Part shown: piece after piece, positions 1-8,190 of the stretch
Layout: every line of letters begins with the position of its first letter
How positions within the stretch are numbered: position 1 is the first letter of the stretch
Origin: F-183 sp036502165
GTDB taxonomy: Bacteria; Acidobacteriota; Terriglobia; Bryobacterales; Bryobacteraceae
NCBI GenBank assembly: GCA_036502165.1
Contig: DASXZC010000568.1
Span: forward strand, 1-24,374
Direction of reading: 5' to 3'
Length of the DNA stretch: 24,374 nt
Program-made: the position numbers and the translations under genes
The notes under the pieces: model-generated
Databases searched by the model: none
Told to the model about the DNA's origin: nothing
Seen by the model: only the letters and a program-made list of their open reading frames with translations

Positions 1-366
1 TTGAAGCAGACCGCTCCCGACCTGATCGTCAAGAGCATCCGCAAGGTGCACGCCGGTGAAATCTGGCTCGATTCGCACACGACTGCCGCGGTGATGCGCC
101 AGTTCTCGACCGCCGCCGATCTGGCCGCGGCCGGAGGGAACGGCAAAGGCCGCGAACGTTCGCCGCTCTCGACCCGCGAGCGCGAAATCGTCGCCCTTGT
201 CGCCCAAGGCTACAAGAACAAGGAAATGGCCGAAAAGATGTTCATCAGCGAGCAGACGGTCAAGAACCATTTGCACAACATCTTCGACAAGCTCGGCGTG
301 TCCGATCGTCTCGAACTGGCGCTCTACGCCATTCATAAGGGCCTCCATCTGAACGGCGACCGCTAA
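1..366 (+). CDS. NarL/LuxR-type response regulator, C-terminal part
   Basis: The 5' end lies outside the window; the frame is open from base 1, and the TTG there is a Leu codon of the larger gene rather than a convincing start. The first ~25 residues match the end of a receiver domain (alpha-5 region, with a KVHAGEIWLD-like segment). A polar linker follows, then a complete LuxR/GerE helix-turn-helix at about residues 53-115 (LSTREREIVALVAQG, then EQTVKNHLHNIFDKLGV). Such proteins are phosphorylated by a sensor histidine kinase and bind promoter DNA as dimers. The partner kinase and the phosphoacceptor Asp are not visible here. The gene ends at TAA and is followed by a strong hairpin terminator, so it is the last gene of its transcript. 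The family is certain; target genes are unknown. Confidence 0.93.
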   Translation: MKQTAPDLIVKSIRKVHAGEIWLDSHTTAAVMRQFSTAADLAAAGGNGKGRERSPLSTREREIVALVAQGYKNKEMAEKMFISEQTVKNHLHNIFDKLGVSDRLELALYAIHKGLHLNGDR

Positions 367-395
367 ACGCCAGGAGTTCTCCCCTCCTGTTCGCA

Positions 396-444
396 AAAAC
401 CCGGCCGGAATCTCCTCACGCGAGGAGCGTTCCGGCCGGGTTTT
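396..444. terminator. Two-tier hairpin terminator
   Basis: A perfect 15-bp inverted repeat (AAAACCCGGCCGGAA at 396-410 with its complement at 430-444) encloses a second 6-bp stem (CTCCTC 412-417 with GAGGAG 422-427, loop ACGC). The outer arm starts with A4 and ends with T4, so it can work in both directions. It lies 30 bp after the response-regulator stop codon and before the next gene. Confidence 0.88.
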
Positions 445-491
445 GAATTTTCCGAGAGACTCTACGCAACTCTACTTCGCCGTACGCTGAT

Positions 492-1262
492 ATGCTCGAA
501 TCGGTGCACACAAAGCTGGCCCTTCTTGCGTTCGCGCTTTCCGTATCTCACGCCCGCGCGCAACCAATCGAGCAGCCGCGCCTCGAGTTCGACATCGCAT
601 CGATCAAGCCATCGAATTCGAACATGGGAGGACAGAGGTTCCGAAACACTCCCGGAGCGCTCGAAGTGATCAACATGCAGCCGTCGGTGATGATCTGGAA
701 CGCCTATAATTTAAGCCTCGAAGGGCAACTCACAGGAGTGCCTTCGTGGGCGGACAATGACATCTTTGATATCGAAGCGAAGGCGGAAGAAGATCCGAGT
801 CTCGGTCCCGCCGAGGCGAAGGCGCGAAACGTGCTGCGGCTCCAGTCGCTGCTGATGAGCCGTTTCCAGCTTCGGGCTCATTGGGAGACCAGGACCATGC
901 AGGGCTCTGTTCTGTCGGTTGCGAAAGGCGGTTCGAAACTGAAGCCATCCGCGACAGGAACAGACTATCGGACGAGGCAAGGTTCGGGAGATCTGCTTTG
1001 CCAGCGTTGCTCGCTGCCGATCTTCGTACACTTTCTGTCCAACTATTTGAAAGTGCCGGTGCGAGATGACTCTGGCATCGATGGCCTCTTCGACATCAAC
1101 ATTTCGTTTGCGCCGATCGAGACCTTTGACGGCGATCCCAAAAGCGAGCGCCCGGCGCTGGCTACCGTCTTACAGGATCGGCTTGGCCTTAAGTTGGAAT
1201 CGAAGAAGATCACCATCCAGGTGCTGGTGGTCGACCACATCGAACGTCCTACCAGCAACTAG
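492..1262 (+). CDS. TIGR03435 family secreted protein
   Basis: A 256-residue protein with an N-terminal signal peptide (hydrophobic LALLAFALSVSHARA, predicted cleavage after ARA or AQ). The mature part starts with the family pattern FDIASIKPS, followed by GVPSWADNDIFDIEAKA, RLQSLLMSRFQLRAHWETR, a K-L-K-PS segment, and near the C-terminus DDSGIDGLFDINISFAP and LATVLQDRLGLKLESKK. This order is typical of TIGR03435, a family of unknown function expanded in Candidatus Solibacter and relatives. The C-terminal RLGLKLE...VLVVDHIERPT ending is also typical. The protein probably acts in the periplasm or outside the cell. It sits alone between two hairpin terminators, so it is likely monocistronic. Family assignment is firm; no function can be given. 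Confidence 0.93.
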   Translation: MLESVHTKLALLAFALSVSHARAQPIEQPRLEFDIASIKPSNSNMGGQRFRNTPGALEVINMQPSVMIWNAYNLSLEGQLTGVPSWADNDIFDIEAKAEEDPSLGPAEAKARNVLRLQSLLMSRFQLRAHWETRTMQGSVLSVAKGGSKLKPSATGTDYRTRQGSGDLLCQRCSLPIFVHFLSNYLKVPVRDDSGIDGLFDINISFAPIETFDGDPKSERPALATVLQDRLGLKLESKKITIQVLVVDHIERPTSN

Positions 1263-1267
1263 ACAAA

Positions 1268-1305
1268 GGGCCGCGTCCTTTCTACAGGACGCGGCCCAGG
1301 TTTTT
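1268..1305. terminator. Hairpin terminator with T5 tract
   Basis: A perfect 12-bp GC-rich stem (GGGCCGCGTCCT 1268-1279 with AGGACGCGGCCC 1286-1297, loop TTCTAC) is followed by AGG and T5 at 1301-1305. It ends the TIGR03435 gene 5 bp after its stop. It also lies just beyond the stop of the convergent ppdK gene (1321), where a weaker TTTG tract on the minus strand may let it serve both genes. Confidence 0.9.
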
Positions 1306-1320
1306 GTTTGCCTCTTACGA

Positions 1321-4059
1321 CTACGCGGTACGCATCATCTCGGACTTGTCGCCCTTGGTGAGCGCCGCCTGCGCCGCTGCCAACCGCGCGATCGGCACAC
1401 GATATGGCGAGCACGAAACGTAGTTCATCCCCACCATGTAGCAGAATTCGACCGAACTCGGCTCGCCGCCGTGCTCGCCGCAAATGCCGATCTCGAGGTC
1501 GGGATTCGTTTGACGTCCCAATTTGATCGCCAGTTGGACCAGCTTGCCGACGCCGCCGCGATCGAGCACCGCGAACGGATCCGCCGAGAATACTTTGATC
1601 TCCTCATAGTGCTTCGAGAACTTCGTATAGTCGTCGCGTGACAACCCCATCGTCGTCTGCGTCAGATCGTTGGTGCCGAAGCTGAAGAATTCGGCTTCCT
1701 TCGCGATCTCATCCGCCGTAATCGCCGCGCGCGGAATCTCGATCATCGTGCCCACGTAATATTTGAAGTCGGGCATGCCGGCCTTGCCGAATACTTCTTC
1801 GGCGATGGCCACCACGATCTTCTTCTGATTCTCGAGTTCCTTCACGCTTCCGACGAGCGGAATCATGACTTCGGGGATGACCTTCTTGCCCTTCTTCGCG
1901 ACCTGCACGGCCGCTTCGAAAATGGCGCGCGCCTGCATCTCGGTGATCTCCGGATAGGTGATGCCGAGGCGGCAACCGCGGTGGCCAAGCATAGGGTTGA
2001 ATTCGTGCAGTTCTTCGACGCGATGCAGCAGCGCGGGCAGATCTTTTTTGAGATCCTTCACCGCGATCTTGTACTCTTCCGCCATCCGCTTCTTTTCTTT
2101 GATGTCGACGTACGGCAGCTTCGCAATGTCGACCATCAAGTTCTCGCGTCTCGGCAGGAACTCATGCAGCGGAGGATCGATCGTGCGGATCACGACCGGG
2201 AATCCATCCATGGCGAGGAACAAGCCCGCGAAATCCTTGCGCTGCAGCGGCAGGAGCTTCGCGAGCGCCTTGCGCCGAGTCTTCTCGTCGCGCGCCAGGA
2301 TCATCTGCTGCATGTGCTCGATGCGATCCTCGGCGAAGAACATGTGCTCAGTGCGGCACAGTCCGATGCCTTCGGCCCCGAACGCCCGCGCGGCTTTCGC
2401 GTCGCGAGGAATGTCGGCATTGGCGCGGACTCCGAAGCTGCCGCGGAACTCATCCGCCCACTTCATGAGCTTGCCGAAGAACGAAGAATTCGGATCGGGC
2501 TCGTTCGTTTGCGCCTGTCCCAGGTACACGGCCGCAGTGGTGCCGTCGATCGAAATGAAGTCGCCTTCCTTCACCGTGACGAGTTTCTCGCCCACAGTGA
2601 CGGTGAACGATTTCGCCTTCTCGCTGATGTTCAGCTTGCCGGCGCCGACGATACAGGGCCGGCCCATGCCGCGAGCGACGACCGCCGCGTGGCTCGACTT
2701 GCCGCCGACCGCCGTGAGAATTCCCTTCGCAACGTCCATGCCGTGAATGTCATCGGGCGTGGTCTCTTTGCGGACCAGAATCACCGGCCCCTTCTTCGAG
2801 AGTTCGACCGCGTCGTCCGCCGAGAACGCCGCCATGCCGACCGCCGCACCGGGCGATGCCGCGATGCCTTCAGTGACTTTGGTCAGCTTCTTCAACGAAG
2901 GAATATCGAAGATCGGATGCAGCAACTGGTCGAGCTGATTGGGCGCGACGCGCTGCACGGCTTCTTCTTTCGAGATGAGGCCTTCCTCAACCATCTCGAC
3001 CGCCGCGCGAACTGCCGCCATGCCCGTACGCTTGCCGTTGCGGGTCTGCAGCATGTAGAGCTTGCCGTTCTCAATGGTGAACTCGAAGTCCTGGATGTCA
3101 CGCGCGCTCTTCTCGAGCTTGGTCGTGATGTCGATCAATTCGGCGTACGCCTCAGGCATCTGCTGTTCGAGATGCGTAATCGGCTCCGGAGTGCGGATGC
3201 CGGCGACGACGTCCTCCCCTTGGGCGTTCAACAGGTACTCGCCGTAGAGCACGCGTTCGCCGGTCGCAGGGTCGCGCGTGAAGCCGACGCCTGTGCCGGA
3301 TCCTTCGCCCATGTTGCCGAACACCATCGCTTGCACGTTCGCAGCCGTGCCGATTTCGTCCGGGATCTTTTCCATCTTGCGATAGTAGTTGGCCTTGGGA
3401 TTCCACCAGCTTTTGAACACCGCGTTGCGCGCCAGCTCGAGCTGTTCGAGCGGATCCTGCGGGAACGGCTTCTTGGTGGCCTTCTGCACGATCTTCTTGT
3501 ATTCGGCGATGATCGCCTGCAAATCCTCAGCCGTAAGGTCGGTGTCGAGCTTCGTCTTGCGCTTGTGCTTCTGCGTGTCGAAGGCGTGATCGAACAGCTC
3601 CATGTCGATGTCGAGCGCGACTTCGCCGAACATCTGGATGAACCGCCGGTAGCAGTCATAAGCGAAGCGCGGATTGCCGGTCTTCTTCGCCAGCCCTTCC
3701 ACGGACTGATCGTTCATGCCCAGGTTGAGAATCGTGTTCATCATGCCCGGCATCGAGAACTTCGCGCCGGACCGCACGCTCAACAGCAGCGGATCGCTCG
3801 CGTCGCCGAGCTTCTTGCCCATCATCTCTTCGAGTTTGCGCAGCGCCGCGACACATTCGTCGTTGATCTCGGCCGGCACCGTACCGCCATTCTCAAAGAA
3901 AATCGTGCAAACTTCCGTTGAAATGGTGAATCCTGGAGGAACCGGCACCTGGGCACGGCACATGGATGCGAGGCCCGCGCCTTTGCCTCCGAGGATGTCT
4001 TTCATCTTTCCATCTCCATCAGCGGTCCCGCCGCCGAAGGAGTAAACGTACTTCTTCAT
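1321..4059 (-). CDS. ppdK: Pyruvate, phosphate dikinase
   Basis: This enzyme interconverts pyruvate + ATP + Pi and phosphoenolpyruvate + AMP + PPi in the cytosol, allowing PEP formation for gluconeogenesis or PPi-linked glycolysis. The protein has 912 residues, the usual length. An N-terminal ATP-grasp nucleotide-binding region contains GGKGAGLASM and SVRSGAKFSMPGMM. The swivelling phosphohistidine domain has GGKSSHAAVVARGMG with catalytic His457. The C-terminal PEP/pyruvate TIM barrel includes GIGLCRTEHMFF, VGTMIEIPRAA and GICGEHGGEP with catalytic Cys860. The ATG at 4059 is chosen because AAGGAGC lies 4 bp upstream; a TTG one codon earlier (4062) would leave too little spacing. It follows glyS on the same strand after 80 bp containing a probable terminator, so it may have its own promoter. 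No unusual residues were seen. Confidence 0.98.
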   Translation of the reverse strand: MKKYVYSFGGGTADGDGKMKDILGGKGAGLASMCRAQVPVPPGFTISTEVCTIFFENGGTVPAEINDECVAALRKLEEMMGKKLGDASDPLLLSVRSGAKFSMPGMMNTILNLGMNDQSVEGLAKKTGNPRFAYDCYRRFIQMFGEVALDIDMELFDHAFDTQKHKRKTKLDTDLTAEDLQAIIAEYKKIVQKATKKPFPQDPLEQLELARNAVFKSWWNPKANYYRKMEKIPDEIGTAANVQAMVFGNMGEGSGTGVGFTRDPATGERVLYGEYLLNAQGEDVVAGIRTPEPITHLEQQMPEAYAELIDITTKLEKSARDIQDFEFTIENGKLYMLQTRNGKRTGMAAVRAAVEMVEEGLISKEEAVQRVAPNQLDQLLHPIFDIPSLKKLTKVTEGIAASPGAAVGMAAFSADDAVELSKKGPVILVRKETTPDDIHGMDVAKGILTAVGGKSSHAAVVARGMGRPCIVGAGKLNISEKAKSFTVTVGEKLVTVKEGDFISIDGTTAAVYLGQAQTNEPDPNSSFFGKLMKWADEFRGSFGVRANADIPRDAKAARAFGAEGIGLCRTEHMFFAEDRIEHMQQMILARDEKTRRKALAKLLPLQRKDFAGLFLAMDGFPVVIRTIDPPLHEFLPRRENLMVDIAKLPYVDIKEKKRMAEEYKIAVKDLKKDLPALLHRVEELHEFNPMLGHRGCRLGITYPEITEMQARAIFEAAVQVAKKGKKVIPEVMIPLVGSVKELENQKKIVVAIAEEVFGKAGMPDFKYYVGTMIEIPRAAITADEIAKEAEFFSFGTNDLTQTTMGLSRDDYTKFSKHYEEIKVFSADPFAVLDRGGVGKLVQLAIKLGRQTNPDLEIGICGEHGGEPSSVEFCYMVGMNYVSCSPYRVPIARLAAAQAALTKGDKSEMMRTA

Positions 4060-4078
4060 CAATGCTCCTTACGATTCT

Positions 4079-4121
4079 AAAAAAACAACAAGGCGCGGGC
4101 GGCACAACGTGGTTGCTGCCC
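4079..4121 (-). terminator. Probable terminator after glyQS
   Basis: Reading the minus strand after the glyS stop, GGGC and GCCC arms (4118-4121 and 4097-4100) close an imperfect hairpin with a mismatch and a bulge. A T7 tract (4079-4085) follows about 11 bases later. The distance between hairpin and T tract is longer than ideal, so termination may be partial and ppdK could receive readthrough. Confidence 0.5.
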
Positions 4122-4139
4122 GATCCTCTGAAAATAGGG

Positions 4140-6122
4140 TTACTGCGTCACGATCTCCGAAAAATCCGCGATCGTTGAGAACTCGACCAGCAGGCTGCCG
4201 AGCAGGTTCAACCGGTTAGCCCGCACCGCTTCATCCGGCGCATTGACCAACACTTTGTCGAAAAATTGATCCACTTGCGGACGAATCGACGCGATCGCCT
4301 CGAGCGCATTCTGATAATCGTCCGACCCGGCTTGATCGCGCAGCGTCTGAAAACGGTCGTACAGCTCGCGCTCAGCGCCCGGCTCGAGCAACGTTTCCTG
4401 CACCGGACCCGGCGCTACGCCGGCCGAGTGTGCTCCGCTTTGCTTCAAAATATTTTGGATGCGTTTGAATGCAGCCGCGAGCGGCAGGAAATTCTCGGTC
4501 GGACGCACGGCCTGCACCGCTTCGAGCCGCGCCGCGACGTCCACCAGATCATCCGCGCCGGCCTTCAAAACCGCGCTCACTTCGTCGTACTGGAATCCGC
4601 GGACTTCCTTGAAATAATGCCGCACACGCTCGAGCATGAACTCGCGCAGCGCCTCGTTGCCGCCGAACAGTGTCGGCATCGGAAGCTTCATCTCGCCTTC
4701 GACGAGAATCTTGACGACGCCCTGCGCCGCGCGCCGCAATGCGAAAGGATCCTTCGAGCCCGACGGCGTCAATCCGATTTCGAAATAACCACGCAGGGTA
4801 TCGAGCTTATCGGCTACGGCGAGGATGCGCCCCTCGTGCGTCGAAGGAATCGAATCCTCCATGCTGAGCGGCTTGTAGTGTTCATAAATCGCGCGCCAGA
4901 CGGGCTCGGGCTCGCCTTGCGCCCGCGCGTAAAGTCCACCGACGATCCCCTGCAGATCCGTGAATTCTTTGACCATCTCGGTCGTCAAGTCGGTCTTCGC
5001 GAGCAGCGCCGCGCGTTCTGCATGCTTGCCGCCGCCAAGTTCCTGCACCAGGTCGACGACGCGGAACGTCTTCTCGAGATACGTGCCGAGCTTGGCCTGG
5101 AACGTCACTTTGTCGAGGTCTGGCACACGGTCGACGAGCTTCTTGTGCTGATCGTTCTGATAGAAGAATCGCGCGTCATTGAAGCGCGCCCGCAGCACGC
5201 GCTCGTTGCCCTTGCGCACCAGTCCATCGGGATCCTTCGCTGTGTTCATCACCGCGACGAACGCAGGCGCGAGGTTGCCGTGGCCGTCCTCGACCGAGAA
5301 ATATTTCTGATGGTGCCGCATCACCGTGACTAGCACTTCTTCGGGAAGCTCGAGGAACTGTTGGTCGAATTCGCCCGCAATCGCCGCCGGATATTCAGTG
5401 ATGTAGACGAGCGTATCGAGCAATCCCGGATCGGGCTTGATATGCACGCCTAGTTTCTTGATCTCGGCGCGGATCTTCGCCCGCCGCTCCGACGCCATCA
5501 CGAGAACGGAGTTCTTCTTGAGCGCCTCCCGGTAGTTCGCGATCGTCACCGTGATCGTGCTCGACCCAAGCTTGCGATGGCCGCGCGAGATGTTGCCGGA
5601 CTTCACGCCGGCCAACTCGAACTCGACCACTTGCTCGCCGAGCAGCGCCACCAGCCAGCGGATCGGACGTATGAACCGGAAGCCGTTCTTGCCGGTCCAA
5701 TACATCGTCTTCGGAAAGTAGATCTTCGAAATGACGCCCGGCAATGCGGCCGCGAATATGTCTTTCGTCTCGCGCCCTTTGACCGCCTTGACGACGCTAT
5801 AGTATTCGCCCTTGCCGGATTTCAGGATCTTCAGCGCGGTGTGATCGACGCCCATCTTCTTGGCGAATCCGTTCACCGCGCCCGGCACCGCGGACTTCGG
5901 CGGACCCATGATCACTTCTTCGCTGTCGGCCTGGCGCTCTTTGAGATCTTCTGCGTACAAGACCAGGCGCCGCGGAGTCGCGTCGGTCCACACCACTTGC
6001 CCGCCGAGATTATTTTCGACGATGACCTTCTCGAAGAGCTCCTGCAGATTCTTGAGCGCGGGAACGATCATCCAATCCGGAATCTCTTCGCAACCGATTT
6101 CGAGCAGGAATGGCACAGGCAT
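4140..6122 (-). CDS. glyS: Glycyl-tRNA synthetase beta subunit
   Basis: Beta chain of the bacterial alpha2beta2 glycyl-tRNA synthetase, which binds tRNA-Gly while the alpha chain holds the aminoacylation site. The protein has 660 residues, slightly below the E. coli length of about 690. It opens with the typical FLLEIGCEEIPDWM and has MRHHQKYFSVEDGHGNLAPAF-type central motifs, the conserved KTDLTTEMVKEFTDLQGIVGG segment, and a C-terminal DALR-like anticodon-binding region ending in RLNLLGSLLVEFSTIADFSEI. Translation should start at ATG 6122: the open frame runs 29 codons further upstream, but that part is an arginine-rich shadow of the glyQ end. The glyQ stop and glyS start are separated by one base (TAA-T-ATG), implying translational coupling. 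Confidence 0.97.
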   Translation of the reverse strand: MPVPFLLEIGCEEIPDWMIVPALKNLQELFEKVIVENNLGGQVVWTDATPRRLVLYAEDLKERQADSEEVIMGPPKSAVPGAVNGFAKKMGVDHTALKILKSGKGEYYSVVKAVKGRETKDIFAAALPGVISKIYFPKTMYWTGKNGFRFIRPIRWLVALLGEQVVEFELAGVKSGNISRGHRKLGSSTITVTIANYREALKKNSVLVMASERRAKIRAEIKKLGVHIKPDPGLLDTLVYITEYPAAIAGEFDQQFLELPEEVLVTVMRHHQKYFSVEDGHGNLAPAFVAVMNTAKDPDGLVRKGNERVLRARFNDARFFYQNDQHKKLVDRVPDLDKVTFQAKLGTYLEKTFRVVDLVQELGGGKHAERAALLAKTDLTTEMVKEFTDLQGIVGGLYARAQGEPEPVWRAIYEHYKPLSMEDSIPSTHEGRILAVADKLDTLRGYFEIGLTPSGSKDPFALRRAAQGVVKILVEGEMKLPMPTLFGGNEALREFMLERVRHYFKEVRGFQYDEVSAVLKAGADDLVDVAARLEAVQAVRPTENFLPLAAAFKRIQNILKQSGAHSAGVAPGPVQETLLEPGAERELYDRFQTLRDQAGSDDYQNALEAIASIRPQVDQFFDKVLVNAPDEAVRANRLNLLGSLLVEFSTIADFSEIVTQ

Positions 6123-6123
6123 A

Positions 6124-7020
6124 TTACGCCGCGGCCTCCTGCCCCGAGAGATTCTGTTGATCGATCCAGATTCCCGCCACCGCGACCGCGAGCTTGCGCA
6201 CGCGCGCAATCATCCCGGCGCGTTCATTGACGCTGATCGCTCCACGCGCGTCGAGCAGGTTGAACAGATTCGAACACTTCAACACCTGCTCGTAAGCCGG
6301 TAAAGTCGGGAACCGGCGCTTCGGCTCATAGGTTTTATATAAGTCGATCAGCCGCTGACACTCGCCTTCATAGAGAGCGAATGCCTTCCACAACATCTCG
6401 ACATCGGCGACTTCGAAGTTATAAACAGACGACTGCACTTCATCCGCGAGCCGTACATCCGAATACTTGAATCCCGGCGTCCAGACGATGTCGTACACGC
6501 TGTCGACGCCTTGCAGAAACGCCGTGAGCCGCTCGAGTCCGTATGTGATTTCCGCCGGAACCAATTCGAGATCGACGCCGCCACACTGCTGGAAATAGGT
6601 GAACTGCGAGATCTCGAGTCCGTCGAGCGTCACTTGCCATCCGATGCCCCAGGCGCCGAGCGTCGGTGCTTCCCAGTTGTCCTCTTCGAACTTGATGTCG
6701 TGCTTGGTGAGATCGATGCCAATGGCTTCGAGGCTGCCGAGATACTGCTCGAGCACGTCATCGGGCGTGGGCTTCAAAATGACTTGGAGTTGTTGGTGCT
6801 TATAGAGCCGATTCGGATTTTCGCCATAGCGGCCATCGGCGGGCCGGCGTGAAGGCTGCACATACGCAACACGGTATGGCTTGGGCCCGAGCACGCGCAG
6901 GAACGTCTCGGGACACATCGTGCCCGCGCCGACTTCGATGTCGTAAGGTTCCTGAATGATCGCGCCGCGTTCGGCCCAGTAGTTCTTGAGTTTGAACAGC
7001 GTCTGTTGAAACGAATCCAT
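6124..7020 (-). CDS. glyQ: Glycyl-tRNA synthetase alpha subunit
   Basis: Catalytic chain of tetrameric glycyl-tRNA synthetase, forming glycyl-adenylate and charging tRNA-Gly together with GlyS. The 298-residue protein matches the normal length and carries the family motifs from the start: FQQTLFKLKNYWAERG, IEVGAGTMCPETFLRVLGP, YVQPSRRPADGRYGENPNRL, QVILKPTP, then FEEDNWEAPTLGAWGIGWQV, EISQFTYFQQCGG and EITYGLERL. ATG 7020 gives the canonical N-terminus. It is the first gene of the glyQ-glyS unit. The 122-bp region to the divergent gene at 7143 must hold its promoter, but no clear -35/-10 pair stands out. Confidence 0.98.
   Translation of the reverse strand: MDSFQQTLFKLKNYWAERGAIIQEPYDIEVGAGTMCPETFLRVLGPKPYRVAYVQPSRRPADGRYGENPNRLYKHQQLQVILKPTPDDVLEQYLGSLEAIGIDLTKHDIKFEEDNWEAPTLGAWGIGWQVTLDGLEISQFTYFQQCGGVDLELVPAEITYGLERLTAFLQGVDSVYDIVWTPGFKYSDVRLADEVQSSVYNFEVADVEMLWKAFALYEGECQRLIDLYKTYEPKRRFPTLPAYEQVLKCSNLFNLLDARGAISVNERAGMIARVRKLAVAVAGIWIDQQNLSGQEAAA
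6135..6140 (-). promoter_or_regulatory. glyS ribosome-binding site inside glyQ
   Basis: AGGAGG on the minus strand lies within the last codons of glyQ, 12 bases before ATG 6122. It supports that start over the longer upstream frame, although the spacing is longer than usual. Confidence 0.6.
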
Positions 7021-7142
7021 TTGGCTTCAGGGAATGGCGATGAGAGCTTGCCTATCGGAGGTAAGCCTTCGTTCTATTCTCGCATTGAATCGGGGCCGCG
7101 TTCAGCAGGGCCGCTCGCGCCGCGTGATACCCTCGATACCAC

Positions 7143-7619
7143 ATGAGCTTGCCCAGATCCTGCTTCGCAATTCTAATTCTATCCGCCGGCTTAGTGTCCG
7201 CCAACGCCGCGGACGCTTTCTACGTCGGCACTTGGAAGATCGTGAGCGCGACTCCCGCGCCGTGGGCCGACGCTGAGCGCAAGCCCGACCTCGACGAAGG
7301 CAAGGCGCTCAACGGCCAGACCGTGATCATCGGAGCGAAGAAAATTGAAGGACCTCACCAGGTCGCCTGCGCAGATCCCAAATACAAAGTGAAGATTTAT
7401 CCCGTCAACATGCTGTTCCAGGGACAGTTTGAAGAAATGAAGAGCCGCGACAAGTCGGTCGACGTGTCGAAAGCCGCTGCCCGCGCCGGCTTCAAGAATG
7501 GAACCAAATGGACGACGCTCGAGACCGGTTGCGAGACCGAAGTCGATTTTCATTTCATCGATTCGACGACGGCCGCGTTCGGATTGAACAACGTCATCTA
7601 CACGCTCAAGAAGCAATAG
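7143..7619 (+). CDS. Small secreted protein of unknown function
   Basis: A 158-residue protein that I do not recognise with certainty. A signal peptide is clear (MSLPRSCFAILILSAGLVSANA, cleavage near residue 22-24), so it is exported. The mature part begins FYVGTWKIVSATPAPWAD, resembling the first strand of small beta-barrel, lipocalin-like domains. It ends with alternating hydrophobic strands (EVDFHFIDSTTAAFGLNNVIYTL). Two cysteines (in VACADP and ETGCETE) could form a disulfide. It is divergent from glyQ and convergent with the FMN reductase gene, with only 8 bp between their stops. The coding assignment rests on codon structure, the signal peptide and a protein-like composition. A lipocalin-like fold is only a guess. 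Confidence 0.8.
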   Translation: MSLPRSCFAILILSAGLVSANAADAFYVGTWKIVSATPAPWADAERKPDLDEGKALNGQTVIIGAKKIEGPHQVACADPKYKVKIYPVNMLFQGQFEEMKSRDKSVDVSKAAARAGFKNGTKWTTLETGCETEVDFHFIDSTTAAFGLNNVIYTLKKQ

Positions 7620-7627
7620 GCGCGCGT

Positions 7628-8188
7628 TTAGAATCCGTATGGCGATTTGAGCCTTGCTTCTTTAAGCGCCGATCCAAACCATTCCAGTTGACTGAGCATC
7701 GTCTTCGCCGCTGCCGCGCAGCCCTCCGGATCTCGCGGTGCGGTCGATTCGAATTGCGTCCACACATCGTGGAAGCTGACGGAATCGCGCACTCTGATGG
7801 CGTGCAATTCGGCGAATACCTGCCGCAATTGCTCGACTGCGCGGAGGCCGCCTGATCGTCCTCCATAGGAAACGAAGCCGATCGGCTTGGCCTTCCAGCC
7901 GCGCGAGGTCCAGTCGATCGCGTTTTTCAACGGCGCCGGAAAGCTGTGGTTGTATTCCGGCACAACGACGACAAACGCGTCGGCCGCTGCAAGCCGCCGC
8001 CCGAACGCGGCAACTTCCGCGGGAGGCGTGTCGCTGAGTTCCTCCGGCAATCGCGCCTCGGCGATGTCGATGACGTCCACGTGCAGATCGCTGTGTTGAC
8101 GGGCGCGATCCGCAAACCAGTTCGCGACGACCGGCGCACGCCGTCCTTTTCGCGTGCTGCCAATGATGACGGCCAGGTGCAATGGCAT
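7628..8188 (-). CDS. NADPH-dependent FMN reductase / quinone reductase
   Basis: A 186-residue flavodoxin-fold protein of the NADPH-dependent FMN reductase family. The phosphate-binding loop GSTRKGRRAPVVANWF is at residues 10-25; the flavin-contact segment PEYNHSFPAPLKNAIDW follows near residue 80, then SYGGRSGGLRAVEQLR. Enzymes of this type use NAD(P)H to reduce free FMN or quinones in the cytosol and can feed reduced flavin to monooxygenases. The start is ATG 8188, with GAAGGGATAAGA upstream inside the end of the preceding gene. The open frame extends 93 codons further, but that part is an arginine-rich shadow of the upstream gene. It is the last gene of the operon that begins at the SoxR-type promoter. 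Actinobacterial SoxR regulons also include a flavin reductase, which supports a redox-stress role. Confidence 0.93.
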   Translation of the reverse strand: MPLHLAVIIGSTRKGRRAPVVANWFADRARQHSDLHVDVIDIAEARLPEELSDTPPAEVAAFGRRLAAADAFVVVVPEYNHSFPAPLKNAIDWTSRGWKAKPIGFVSYGGRSGGLRAVEQLRQVFAELHAIRVRDSVSFHDVWTQFESTAPRDPEGCAAAAKTMLSQLEWFGSALKEARLKSPYGF

Positions 8189-8190
8189 TC

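Noticed and set aside
1981..3921. 646-codon open frame antisense to ppdK
   Set aside because: The opposite strand encodes a complete ppdK with all catalytic motifs; the antisense translation is Arg/His/Leu-rich with no family motif, a common effect of high-GC codon use.
4060..4062. TTG 4062 as the ppdK start
   Set aside because: Only two bases would separate it from the AAGGAG site; ATG 4059 has better spacing.
7021..7142. tRNA, riboswitch or T-box leader upstream of glyQ
   Set aside because: No cloverleaf, specifier loop or antiterminator-like element could be found in these 122 bases.
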